Shown: positions 25,118 to 34,808 of the stretch, piece after piece
Layout: each line of letters starts with the position of its first letter
Numbering within the stretch: position 1 is the first letter of the stretch
Assembly: GCA_015039315.1 (NCBI GenBank)
Contig: WIDE01000047.1
Location: 60,434 to 124,433, forward strand
Direction of reading: 5' to 3'
DNA from: Clavulina sp. PMI_390
Lineage: Eukaryota; Basidiomycota; Agaricomycetes; Cantharellales; Hydnaceae
Length of the DNA stretch: 64,000 bases
Translations under genes and position numbers: made by a program
Notes under the pieces: model-generated
What the model was told of the DNA's origin: nothing
The model's input: only the letters and a program-made list of their open reading frames with translations
Databases searched by the model: none

Positions 25118-25765
25118 CGCCCAGATATCGTTCTGGTTCCTTTATTCTATGGCCCTAGGTATCGTCTCTCGTCGAAAAGGTGCAGCTAGATCCTGACGGG
25201 GCCGGAATATCTGAGTCAGACGAGCGCTTGATCTCAGGTGTTTTAAACAGCTACGTGAAGCGCCAAGCGGTGGAAATCGTGATCCGAAACGTCGTGAAGA
25301 TGTCGAATAGAGATGGTATATAAGTGTGTGGTGTGGTCGAGCTGGCGATGGACGAGTAAGGGTGTTGAGTGGCGGGCGCTTGCTGTTGCGTGTTAGTTGT
25401 TGACTCCGAGCGTTTGTTTGGCCCCCCGAGGAGTTACTTCGCATCGGCGGATAGATCTCAAAAGTAATTACTTTATTCGAAGAAGATATCAAGAGAGAAA
25501 AGAGAGCTCGGCGGAATGCATGAATTAAATAGACAATATAGAGAGTCACAGACATGGAAAGTCAGAGATATAACATAGATCACTCGCTGGAAACAACAGC
25601 AAAAGTATCCACACTGAGCACTGAGTACGAGACAGACGACCCTGAAAATTGGCAAAAGGTTTCCAACTCACCTCATCAATAGCTAGAACCAACACCAGGG
25701 CGCTCCGCTGGGTTTAGACCGACCGCGCTTTACCACCATGGCCAAAGGCGGGAGCACTACCAGCA
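25118..25765. other. Intergenic spacer, no gene seen
   Basis: This is the upstream region of MUB1 and the downstream region of the HSBP1-like gene. No supported frame is present, and the MUB1 promoter is expected here. Confidence 0.55.
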
Positions 25766-26503
25766 CTATACCGATGAACCCGTAGAACCATTCGCTCCCG
25801 GAGTCGCAGGTGTTGTCTGTGAGCCTCCGAGGTCACCATTTATGAGGTCGTGAATCGCATTCTCCAGGTTGTCCACACGAGAGGACATTTGGGTCACTTA
25901 CATAAGTGATCAATTGGAACCAAGTGTATGATAACATAGTGCAGCGAGGGGTAAAGATAAAATGAAAGGGTGGGTTTCCGCGAGTGAGTGATAAATGAAG
26001 GAAGAAGAATGAAAAATCGAGTATAAACGTACTGCGATCGAGGATCTGGGTGGACATGTCGTCGAACCGGGTTTCTAGTTGTGTTAGCAGTGTCTCCACC
26101 TTATTTTTCCAAACAGCCATTCAGGGTGAAGTATCCAGATCCCGACCCCAGATGAGCGTCAATTGGTCATCGTCAGATTGGCGTCACAACAGAAGCAAGG
26201 CCAACAATTCGATCGTTGACAAAGCATTGGCACCGACGAGAGAACAGCATCGAACAAGCAAGTTGTTAGTAGGAGCGCATTACCATCAATAGCACATTCG
26301 AGCCCAGTATTACTCACATATGCGGTCAACTCATGTGGACTAGAAATGTCCTCAGGTTTGGTTGTGCTCTGCTTCACCGGCGTTCGCGGCGTCGCCTCGG
26401 GGTCAGTGTCTGCAGCGCTGGGGGGACTTAAAGTGGCAGATGCTTTGTCGACTTTTGTATCGGCGGTGAGTGTTGCAGTTCCCACTTTCAGTGGCCTCGA
26501 CAT
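25766..26503 (-). CDS. HSBP1: Heat shock factor-binding protein 1 homologue
   Basis: Three exons give about 127 residues: a disordered N-terminal part, then ELTAYVETLLTQLETRFDDM, a short linker and MTQMSSRVDNLENAIHDLI, and a Ser/Thr/Gly-rich tail ending at TAG 25766. The central hydrophobic-heptad segment with the pattern LLxQxxxRFDxMSxQI followed by RxxxMxxRVDxLE is the HSBP1 coiled coil, which trimerises and dampens heat shock factor. The core is spread over three exons, so single-exon reading hides it. The N-terminal extension is longer than in animal HSBP1 (about 76 residues), which is common in fungi. Confidence 0.88.
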
Positions 26504-26840
26504 CGTTGTGTTTGGTTTGTTATAGGAGAGATCAAGTTGATGGAGGCGCGTGGGAACCGTTACGGCATAACGTGTCACGGGGTTGATATATTTGTGTCTT
26601 CGATTCTCAATTCTCTCGATCGGCTTGGTGTGCGAGTCAGACGCGAGAGGTTTGTTCTCGGGCTAGACGATAAAGCTGTGAGATACTCCAGAAAGCGACC
26701 CCAGTTCTCAGATACACGCGATTGAGTCGACTCTAAACTGCTGCTACAGTTCTCCCCCTTCTACGACCTCGGTGCATCTCATCGTGTAGACACTAGAAGT
26801 CTGACTACCCAATCAGTTTCGGTCAACCACGTCCTTTACG
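26504..26840. promoter_or_regulatory. Divergent promoter between HSBP1 (-) and cyclotransferase-aminotransferase copy A (+)
   Basis: Only 337 bp separate the two start codons, so the promoters are close or shared. A CT-rich stretch lies just before the plus-strand ATG. I cannot identify heat-shock elements with confidence. Confidence 0.5.
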
Positions 26841-27850
26841 ATGGCGGCTCCCCACAATTATACTGCATTCTTCTACGGAACCCTCATGGTCCCTGCTGTT
26901 CTGACTCGAGTCATCCAGTCGGACGGGAGTGATCTTCAGGTTGCACCTGCCATTCTCTTGGTATGTTCTGTTAGCATATATCCGCGCCTTACATCGAAAG
27001 AGTATCAGGCAACTCATCCATGATGATGCTTATCGGTTGGATTTCCCCCGATTGATTGAATGTCGCATGCATATAGGAGCATACGCGACATCAAGTCAAA
27101 GTACGCTCCAAACCTCTCTCTCTCTCTCCTGGTCTTTTTATTGATCTTCCTCCCCTATCGCAAGGGAATGGACTATCCTGGGGTAGTACCCTACGCCAAG
27201 TCCCGCGAGATCATGGATCGTGATCTCACTCCAGATGAGCGTTCCGTGCGTGGTGTTGTCGTACAGGGTCTCTCAAAGACTGCTGTTCAGCGCCTGCATG
27301 ATTTTGAAGGGATGGTACGATTGTTTCTTCTCTTAACTCCATCACTTGTCAACCGCGAGTGATTCACTGCTCCTTCCATGCTCTGTCACTTCTAACCTCC
27401 GAACTGTCAAAGGCATACGACCCCGTGCCAGTGTCCATCCACCTCCTCAGCACATACACTCCCCTCGTTGGTCCAGGCGCCCTCACCCCCCAAGAGCTTC
27501 TCTCTCCCTCTTTCGCCCCCGCTCTTCCCACTACCACCTCCTCAGAGACGTTACCAGACCTGGCACCCCCAATAGCAGCCATGGTATACATGTGGACGGC
27601 GCCGACCAAGTGGCTTACCCCTGAGCTTTGGTCATTTGACTTGTTTCTCAAAGAGAGGCTGAGGAGGTGGGTAGAACCAGGAGCAGCGTCTGAGACTAAT
27701 GGAGAACAACCGAACGGTGACGGTCAGGAGGTCGAGTGGAATTCAGATGACGAGGCTCTCGAACGGGATGCACTTGAAGCGAGGGAGAAAAGAGACCGAG
27801 AGAAGGCGGAGCAGGAAGCGAGGAATGGGGGTGCGAGTCAGGGTTCGTGA
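26841..27850 (+). CDS. Gamma-glutamylcyclotransferase (AIG2)-like, copy A; probably the N-terminal part of a fusion
   Basis: Four exons (26841-26960, 27077-27100, 27165-27314, 27413-27850) all join in phase 0 to 243 residues if read to the TGA at 27848. The N-terminus TAFFYGTLMVPAVL contains the YGTL phosphate-loop-like motif of the gamma-glutamylcyclotransferase fold. LHDFEGMAYDPV supplies the expected catalytic Glu. A 24-nt microexon encodes EHTRHQVK. The C-terminal part has VYMWTAPTKWLTPE and an acidic, Lys/Glu-rich tail. This fold converts gamma-glutamyl compounds to pyroglutamate (5-oxoproline). The final codons hold a possible phase-1 donor at 27843 that would skip the stop and join the aminotransferase downstream. 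The fold call is fairly firm, but the exact substrate is unknown. Confidence 0.8.
27077..27100 (+). other. 24-nt microexon in cyclotransferase copy A
   Basis: The microexon is flanked by ATATAG and GTACGC and encodes eight residues, EHTRHQVK. Including it gives a continuous phase-0 reading from exon 1 (ending APAILL) into GMDYPGVVPY, and supplies the conserved His/Arg segment before the YPG motif. It is absent from copy B. Confidence 0.75.
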
Positions 27851-28094
27851 ACCCTCTGTTCGCCCTCTCTTTTTGGTGGATGAGCATATTTTGACGACGA
27901 CTTTGCCATTTCACAATGCCCTTCACTGTCCCGGCCGCTCTCAATGCCCTATTTCTTGACTCGCTTCCTATATTGATTCTCGGCCCTTTCGCCTCTCCTC
28001 CGTCGGCCTGCCTCCTGATGGGCCAATATCCTGATTCCGCAAAAATTGGACACTCGCGACAATTCTGCTTTGAATGTAAACCTTTTGTTTTTAG
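27843..28094 (+). other. Candidate joining intron, copy A (cyclotransferase to aminotransferase)
   Basis: The donor is GTTCGT after G at 27842 and the acceptor is TTTTTAG at 28094. The join is in phase (G plus AG gives Glu, then HLANG). The aminotransferase frame has an in-frame stop near 28016 and no ATG before its conserved region, so an upstream exon is required. The donor is not the strongest consensus (T at position 3), and a small exon inside this interval cannot be excluded. Confidence 0.55.
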
Positions 28095-30259
28095 AGCACC
28101 TCGCCAATGGCAATGGCCGCTTTGTTTCCTCCTACTCGGCCGAAGAATACGCCCTCCTGATCCGGGATATTGAAGCCTTTGACACGATCCCTCCCTCTGC
28201 AGCAGTCTTCCCCAAGTTTGGACATCCGATGAAATCACTCTTTGGACTAGACAAAGATTATTTGAATATCAACAGTGGTAAGTTCAGCCATATTTTGTTT
28301 AATTCCTTGCGTCTTCGACTCCAAGCTATATGCGCCTCCACCACTTTACGCGTCCCTAACACGTCACCTTGCTTGCTACTCACTCCCAATTACTTCCCTT
28401 TATCTATTCCAACGTATCAAATACAGGGTCCTACGGGACAACACCTCTCCCTATCAGTCTTGCCGCCGCTGCGTTCTCCCAACACATAGAGTCGAATCCC
28501 GATTGGTTCATTCGCCGCGAACTCGAGCCTATGATTCTAGCCACTCGGCAGAAACTTGCGCCTGTCGTAGGATGCAAAGATGTCGATGAGCTTGTACTTG
28601 TGCAAGGGGCTAGCATCGGGCTGGCAAGCATTTTGTGGAATCTGAAGGGCACGATGGGTCTAGGAGATGGAGATGTGATTGTGGAGCGTACGTATTCACA
28701 CCACCGTCAACAGGAGATTCTTCAGTTGATTTAACGGCTAACCTTGCTCATCGTCTCCGTCCTATACGCCACGTGGACGCCATCTTTTGCGGTACCGTGC
28801 ATAGTGTCCATCACATATGATTCAATTCGGACCACCTTGAAATTCATGCAAGACACAACACCTGGACTCTCCATCTCGACACTCGATCTTACTTTCCCCC
28901 TCTCTCATAAAACCGTTCTGCGCAGATTCAAAGCCCACCTCGAGACTATTCTCTCGTCTCCAGCCCCATCTGCTGCCGCGAACCCGAAGCCGAAAAGGAT
29001 TATTGCCATCATCGATACCGTGTCATCAAACCCGGGGATCCGTTTCCCATGGGAGGATATGGTGAAAATATGTCGTGAGCTTGGTGTGTTCTCCATCGTG
29101 GATGGGGCGCATGGCGTTGGGCTCGTTCCATTGGAGTTGGATCACGTAGACCCAGACGCATTTGTTTCGGTGCGATGATTTTTATTGTTTGGCCCACTCC
29201 AAGGGAGATGGCTGAATGAGATTTGTGGATGCTACCAGAACTGTCATAAATGGATGTCAAGCAAGCGCGCCTCGGCTTTCCTTTATGTCCCCAAACGGTG
29301 CGTCCAGCTCCCTTCAATAATTTATTTGTGTTCACGCGTGGTGCAATCCGGATGTGCTGAACACTTCCCTTGGTGTTACAGGAACCACCATTTATTCACG
29401 TCAACCTTCCCCGTCAGTGAGTATTATACGACTTCGACTCCAAATGATCCGCCCACGCGATTTGCCTTGATGCACAACTGTGAGTGTCACGCTTCTATCG
29501 CCGCCTCCAAATGGGATAGCACGTCCCTTGTTCTGTCGTCATCGCTCTATCCCGGGAAATGCTGCTCAAACTCGTCGGTCTCTTAATGGGCAGGGACGGG
29601 AACCCAAGACTTTGCGCCGATCCTCTCCATTGCGTGGGCAATCAACTTTCGGCGCGCAATCGGCGGTGAGGCGCGAATTCAAGAGTATTGTCGCACCCTG
29701 GCACTGGATGGCGGGCGGCTGATGGCGAAAATTTGGGGCACTCAAGTGATGGATGATATGACTCTGGAAGATGGAGAGACGTGGGCTGAGGACGGCGAGT
29801 TGACGACCGCCATGGTATGTTATTTCCTCCCGCACCTTTTCAAGGCATCAACCATAGCTCACCGTGACGTTCGATCTTCTTTCTTATGGTGATGGGCGCG
29901 TAGGTCAACATTTTACTCCCCTTACAAATCCTCCCATCCCAAACTAGTGATCAGTTGAAGACAATCTATAGACGCTTCCAGGATGCTATGCTTGCGAGGA
30001 ACTTCTACCTCCCTATTATGGTACACGGGTCGAAAGAGAGCAAGGGAAGTTACAAAGAAGACCAAAGGCGGTGGTGGGCCCGCGCTAGCGCGCAGCTTTG
30101 GCTTGAGGTGGGATTCCATTGGCGTCTCCTACTTTGTCACTTGCACTGACTGATAACTTGAATGTCATGCAGATCTCAGATTTCGAGAAGGTAGCTCGTA
30201 TGATGCTTGATATTTGTACAGAAGTTCAGAAAGACCCAGGGCTTTTCTCTGGCCGATAG
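28095..30259 (+). CDS. Class V aminotransferase / isopenicillin N epimerase-like PLP enzyme, copy A
   Basis: This PLP-dependent fold-type I enzyme is related to isopenicillin N epimerase and to the PLP lyases of ergothioneine synthesis (EgtE/Egt2 type). Visible blocks in order are LDKDYLNINSGSYGTTPLP, NPDWFIRRELEP, VVGCKDVDELVLVQGAS, TYDSIRTTLKF, IIDTVSSNPGIRFPWEDM, VDGAHGVG (Asp for the pyridine nitrogen) and NCHKWMSSKRASAFLYVP, with the Schiff-base Lys at 29248-29250. PPTRF and WWARASAQLWLE follow, ending at TAG 30257. Several 60-150 nt introns break it. The N-terminus (SAEEYALLI onward) has no own start codon, so it is most simply the C-terminal half of the cyclotransferase fusion. Racemase, lyase or transaminase activity cannot be chosen from sequence. 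Confidence 0.82.
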
Positions 30260-30972
30260 CTCTTGAGGTATGGCTTCTAATTCGAACACCCAAACTTTGT
30301 TCTGGAAGACGCTATTACTGTCGGTAAAACTTAACGGCGTGAGCGAGGTCGTTGAGGAATGGATACTTTCATTTTTCTTTGGTCTCCCGAGACGTTCTTG
30401 TCGCACAAGGACTGCTGTTTTCATTCCCCACAGCTATGAAGTGATACTAGAGAGTAATGTGCTGGCGGCTTGGGTGACGCCATTGCATGCCCAGAGGCGG
30501 GGAAGCTCTCGCTTGGATAAAAGTTCGGTCGAGGAATGGTTCGCGAGCGACCAGCGGTGAGATACGGATGAGCAATATGAAATCAAAGGGCCTTTCATGA
30601 TTTTCGACAGAAATATGAAAGTTCCCTGAAGTTGTCGAGTTTTGTTTGGGTCGTCCCGAGGCTGACCTTTCCGGCCATGGAATCGAATCCCCTCGGATGT
30701 TGGAAACAAGAATAGATCCTGCGAATTCGGCGGGTTTCATTGAATTTTGAACTCCATCAATACTACTCCATGCAATGTTGATCTTGCGCTGCGTAAAGCT
30801 GGGATAGGACGCCAAGTCTCGCACCAGTATTCCTCCCGAGCGATTCGCAATCTTTCTCCTTCAATATACACCACTAGAACCTTGATAACACTCAAGGGCG
30901 CCATCTTCTGTTCAGTAAAACCTTAGCAATCTCTCGCCCTCGAACAACAAACCCCCAAAATCTTCTGGAACT
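30260..30972. other. Intergenic spacer, no gene seen
   Basis: This region lies between aminotransferase copy A and the first glutathione S-transferase, both on the plus strand. Short frames on both strands lack features, and the promoter of the transferase is expected near the right end. Confidence 0.5.
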
Positions 30973-32231
30973 ATGGCACCAGCTTTCACAGTGTTCACTC
31001 ATCCCGGGACTCCAAATGGCCTGAAACTTGCCTTCCTCCTTGGTAGGTCCTTTTTCGCCTTTCTGCGCGGCTTTTTCTATGTATTTACCCATTACTTCAT
31101 CGTTAGCGGAGCTTGAACAGGCTTACCCCAAGTCGCTGCCTGAACACAGAGTCAAGGTTTTGGAGATGTGGCGCCTAGAACATAGGGAACCTTGGTATCT
31201 TAGGGTGCATCAGTGCCTCGCTTCGCATGGCTCCCTTCCAAGTTCTAACAGTTGCCCTCGACTTTGCCCATGCTTTTGTCACCTAGATCAATCCAAATGG
31301 CAAAGTACCCGCCTTCGTCCATCACCGCCCAGATGGAGTCAACCATGCTGTGTTCGAGTCCACAGCAATAATTGTGTACATAGCTCAGCAGTTCGATCCT
31401 GAGTACAAACTCTCATTTTCGCCTAAATCGGATGAGCAAACGGAGTGCTTGGAGTGGACATTCTGGGGAGTGAGTAGCTCGAAGAGATATCCAGATTTTT
31501 CTGCTATTGAAGCTGATCGGGTGAGCTATTCCTCGTACCCTTATCTAGCACGAACGTGAGTCCTCCCAGAGAATTCCCCTACAGGAATCATATACTAGTA
31601 GCTAACCCCTCTTGGCTTGGCTTCTAGAAATGGCTCCAATTCTGAGTAAGCTAGCCCTCTTTCCTCATTGAGTAGATAGAATCTTGGGAGAATCGTGCTA
31701 ATCAACGATGACTTCTACTAGCTTTGACCAGCCAAACCCTGACACATCCAGCCGAAGAATTTCTATTGATGAAGAAGCGTGAGTGGTTCTTCAGCCAGCG
31801 TGCGACGCGTGGTCTCCCGACAGTATCTCACCGCTTTCAATCTCGATTGCAGATCTTCTGGAACAAATGGTGGACATATTTGGGGTGATGAATGAGCGTC
31901 TAGAGGGTCGGGATTGGCTTGTCGGAGAGGGTCGTGGGATGTGCTCAATCGCCGACATCTCAATATATCCTTGGTATGCATTTTTTGTTAATACAATCGA
32001 TCCGGTATTTACGCTCTTCAACAAAAGGATCCTAGTTCACCAGCTTGGTGGTATCCGCGATCTTAGCGTGTTTCCCAACATCTTGGTGAGCAGAGTTATC
32101 ATGAAAACTTGATTTTCGTCTATTACTCGTTATATTAACCAATTTTCTAGCGCTGGAAAACCGCAATGGAAGCTCGTCCCGGCACTGGCGGGCTACTCAT
32201 GCAAATGGTGGGGGGTGTTGGTGAGCAGTAA
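30973..32231 (+). CDS. Glutathione S-transferase, URE2/GTT-like (first of two in tandem)
   Basis: The N-terminal thioredoxin-fold domain reads MAPAFTVFTHPGTPNGLK, then INPNGKVPAFVHHRPDG and FESTAIIVYIAQQFDPEYKL (the glutathione-contact segments of this family). The C-terminal helical domain has MNERLEGRDWLVG and MCSIADISIYPW, and the last exon starts RWKTAMEARPG and ends at TAA 32229. Acceptors chosen to match the second copy restore most exons, for example the join from PW to ILVHQLGGI. The segment linking the two domains (about 31470-31790) does not join cleanly in my hands and may hold an unrecognised microexon or a frame lesion. Likely role: conjugation of glutathione to electrophiles, or thiol chemistry in the cytosol. 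Confidence 0.72.
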
Positions 32232-33193
32232 AGAAGGTCTGGTCTGGAGGCCGAGATCTGGTTGGGACGATCATAGCTACTTGCGCCATGCGACTGTACT
32301 ATCTTTTTCCATTATGGTTCAATTCAATGTCATTAGTCAACTTGTAATTGTTACTGGTGGCGCACGGGCGCAGATTGAGGGATCAGCGAGGGATTTGCAT
32401 GTCATGCATGGTCCTCCCACTGGGTTCGATTCGGCGTACTTGGAAGCTTTGTCTATGATCCGTTGTCGAAATTTTAGGACGGTAGAACTGCCAGCGCTGT
32501 GGGATTCGACGGCAAAGTCACCGAATCCGTGCACGTGACATGATATCCTGCACTATATTTTTTGGCCAAGGCTCAAGCCGTCCTATATTGCGCACGCGAC
32601 CACTGAAATCATTGGAGAGTCTATGCAGCAGAGTTCTCGACGTCGCTGAACTTCGAGTCGCGCCTAAGCCCCGTCGAATGACGAAAGCACGGCGTTGGTT
32701 TTCGCTTCCGTTATTCGGTATTCCGCGATCTGCTCTCCCACAGCAGTCGATCATGGCGGCGTCATAATTGTCGGGCGTCTCCTCAATACCACATTGATCA
32801 GGGCGCTCATCTCGGAGGCCGATCCAAAAGCGCTCAAGGTTGATTGAGCCCAGAAGCTCCTAGTAGATCGAACTTGTAAAATGAATGAGCGATGATGCAG
32901 CTTTGAAAGACGTTCTCCCTGAGCCTTTTAATCTCAGCAGAAGTATCATCTAGAGGCAGAGCTGGCCTCGTTCGAGCTTCCGTGTCCCCTCTTCCACAAG
33001 AATTACACCACTAAGTCTCCACGTTTTGGAAGCTTGCCCCAGCGTGTAAAAAATCCCAGTCATATCTAAATATTTAGAGGGTGTGTATCTTGAGTCCTTT
33101 GACTAGGTTGTTCACGGGTCGTCGTAACCATCTCTCATCCTTTCTTTCCTGTGACAGAAAAATTCAAACCTCGCTACTCCGTCGATCGAAGCC
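32232..33193. other. Intergenic spacer, no gene seen
   Basis: Nearly 1 kb separates the tandem transferases. Short overlapping frames on both strands lack any domain. The promoter of the second transferase lies at the right end. Confidence 0.5.
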
Positions 33194-34464
33194 ATGGCCC
33201 CAAAATTCACCGTGTACACTGCAAGTGACAGTCCCAACGGCCTAAAAGCCACTCTGATATTCGGTGCGTAAAGCCTGTGTTTCCCACAATACACACTCAA
33301 GCTTTACGGCTGGTTTATTGAGTCGCCCTGATCTTGCTTTCTTGACGGACACATTGCTCGGTGTTTAGAGGAGCTCAAGGCCGCGTATCCCAACTCCGTT
33401 TCCGATCTCGAATATGAAGTTCGTACTGTCGACGTCAGTGATGAGGTTCAAGAACAGAAATCAGATTGGTACAAGAAGGCAAGTCATAGCGCATCTGCTT
33501 GCCGTCTGCCTGGGTTGGTAAGTCTAACGTGAAGCCATTAGATCAACCCTAGTGGTCGTATTCCCGCTGTTGTTCACCATCGCCCGGACGGGACCGATTT
33601 CGCAGTTTGGGAGCCGACAGCCATACTCCATTACCTCATTCAGCGGTTTGACCCAGAGTACAAGCTTAGTTTCCCGTATCAATCCGAGTTTGAGAGCGAC
33701 TCCCTTCAGTGGACTGTGTTTACTGTAAGCCCCAAGAACTGTTCGGCATAATAACTTTCACTAAGCTGGCCTGCAATCATCGCCCTTTGACAGCACGGAG
33801 GTTTGTCTAACTCGCCTCTTGCTTCATGGGATAGCAGATTGCTGATCATCACCCTGCTGCATTTTCCCTCCTATTCGAATGATAGGTGTTGCCCCCGTGC
33901 AAGGTCCGAGTATTTCACCCCCAGCACAAGACCAATGACTTATCCTCGAGGTGGTGTTTAGGTTTAGTGAAATACTTTTTCAATAATCCGGAAGAGAAGG
34001 TCCCTTCCGCCATCAACAGTGAGGCTTGGAGCTATTATGATTGTGGACCCCGCCGCTGACACTCACCATCTATTAGGATACCTTAATGAGACAAAACGGG
34101 TTTATAACATTTTGGACACCCGTTTAACGGGGCGGGAATACCTGGCAGGACCTAGCAAGGGGACTTATTCAATTGCTGACATCAACGTTTTCCCCTGGTC
34201 AGTATTAGTCGGCTTTCGATGTTCCATCTTGACTCTCATATCCCTCCTGGTGTAGGGTCGGTATTCACGAGGTCGTTGGGATCAAGAATCTGGACGAGTA
34301 CACAAACCTAAAGGTAAGTTTCTATCACTATCACCAGCCCACCCCGCTCCTTTGTGAAGCTCATTGTGCTCGCTGTTGAATCTACAAAGCGCTGGTTTGA
34401 TGCTATTAGCGGGCGGCCTGCAGTAGAAGCTGCAACTCAGTCACATCCTCCGAAGAGCAAATGA
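33194..34464 (+). CDS. Glutathione S-transferase, URE2/GTT-like (second of two in tandem)
   Basis: This is a full-length paralogue of the preceding gene. The N-terminal domain reads [35 protein letters not shown] and [17 protein letters not shown]. The link to the helical domain comes from short exons giving HGGVAPVQGLVKYFF and [12 protein letters not shown], then [30 protein letters not shown] and [12 protein letters not shown]. It ends [17 protein letters not shown] at TGA 34462. The frame is intact across about seven introns. It matches the fungal GST group that includes yeast URE2. The tandem arrangement and shared exon positions show a local duplication. Confidence 0.85.
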
Positions 34465-34808
34465 AAAGATTCTGGAGATATCACTCCTGTTCGATACTGT
34501 CCTGTATAGTATTGTGGCTATCTGGAATCATAATTGTTTCTAATCCTGAGTAATATCACATCACATTCCGGTATGGGAGTGAAAATCCAAGTCCATGGTT
34601 GGCTCGATGAAGAGGCAATAGGGCAGAGGCTTCGATAGAATACGGCATATAAGTCCAGATACTGAAACAAAGTCTAGTTGCAGAGATGTCAAGGAAAGAT
34701 GTGATTGAGATGAACAACTGAAGATCTGTGAAACGTAAAAAAGCATGCGTCCCTTCTCCCCAATCACCGTCGTACTCGTCGTGTTAAGAAAATGTATATG
34801 ATGTTTGA
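34465..34808. other. Convergent spacer, no gene seen
   Basis: This is the 3' region shared by the second transferase (+) and the BRCT protein (-). Only short frames are present. Confidence 0.55.

Noticed and set aside
30270..30824. Open frames on both strands after aminotransferase copy A
   Set aside because: Neither product resembles a known protein and they overlap each other; treated as intergenic.
32395..32440. GGTTCGATTC-like sequence resembling a tRNA B box
   Set aside because: No pairing T-stem, acceptor stem or A box could be found at the right distances.
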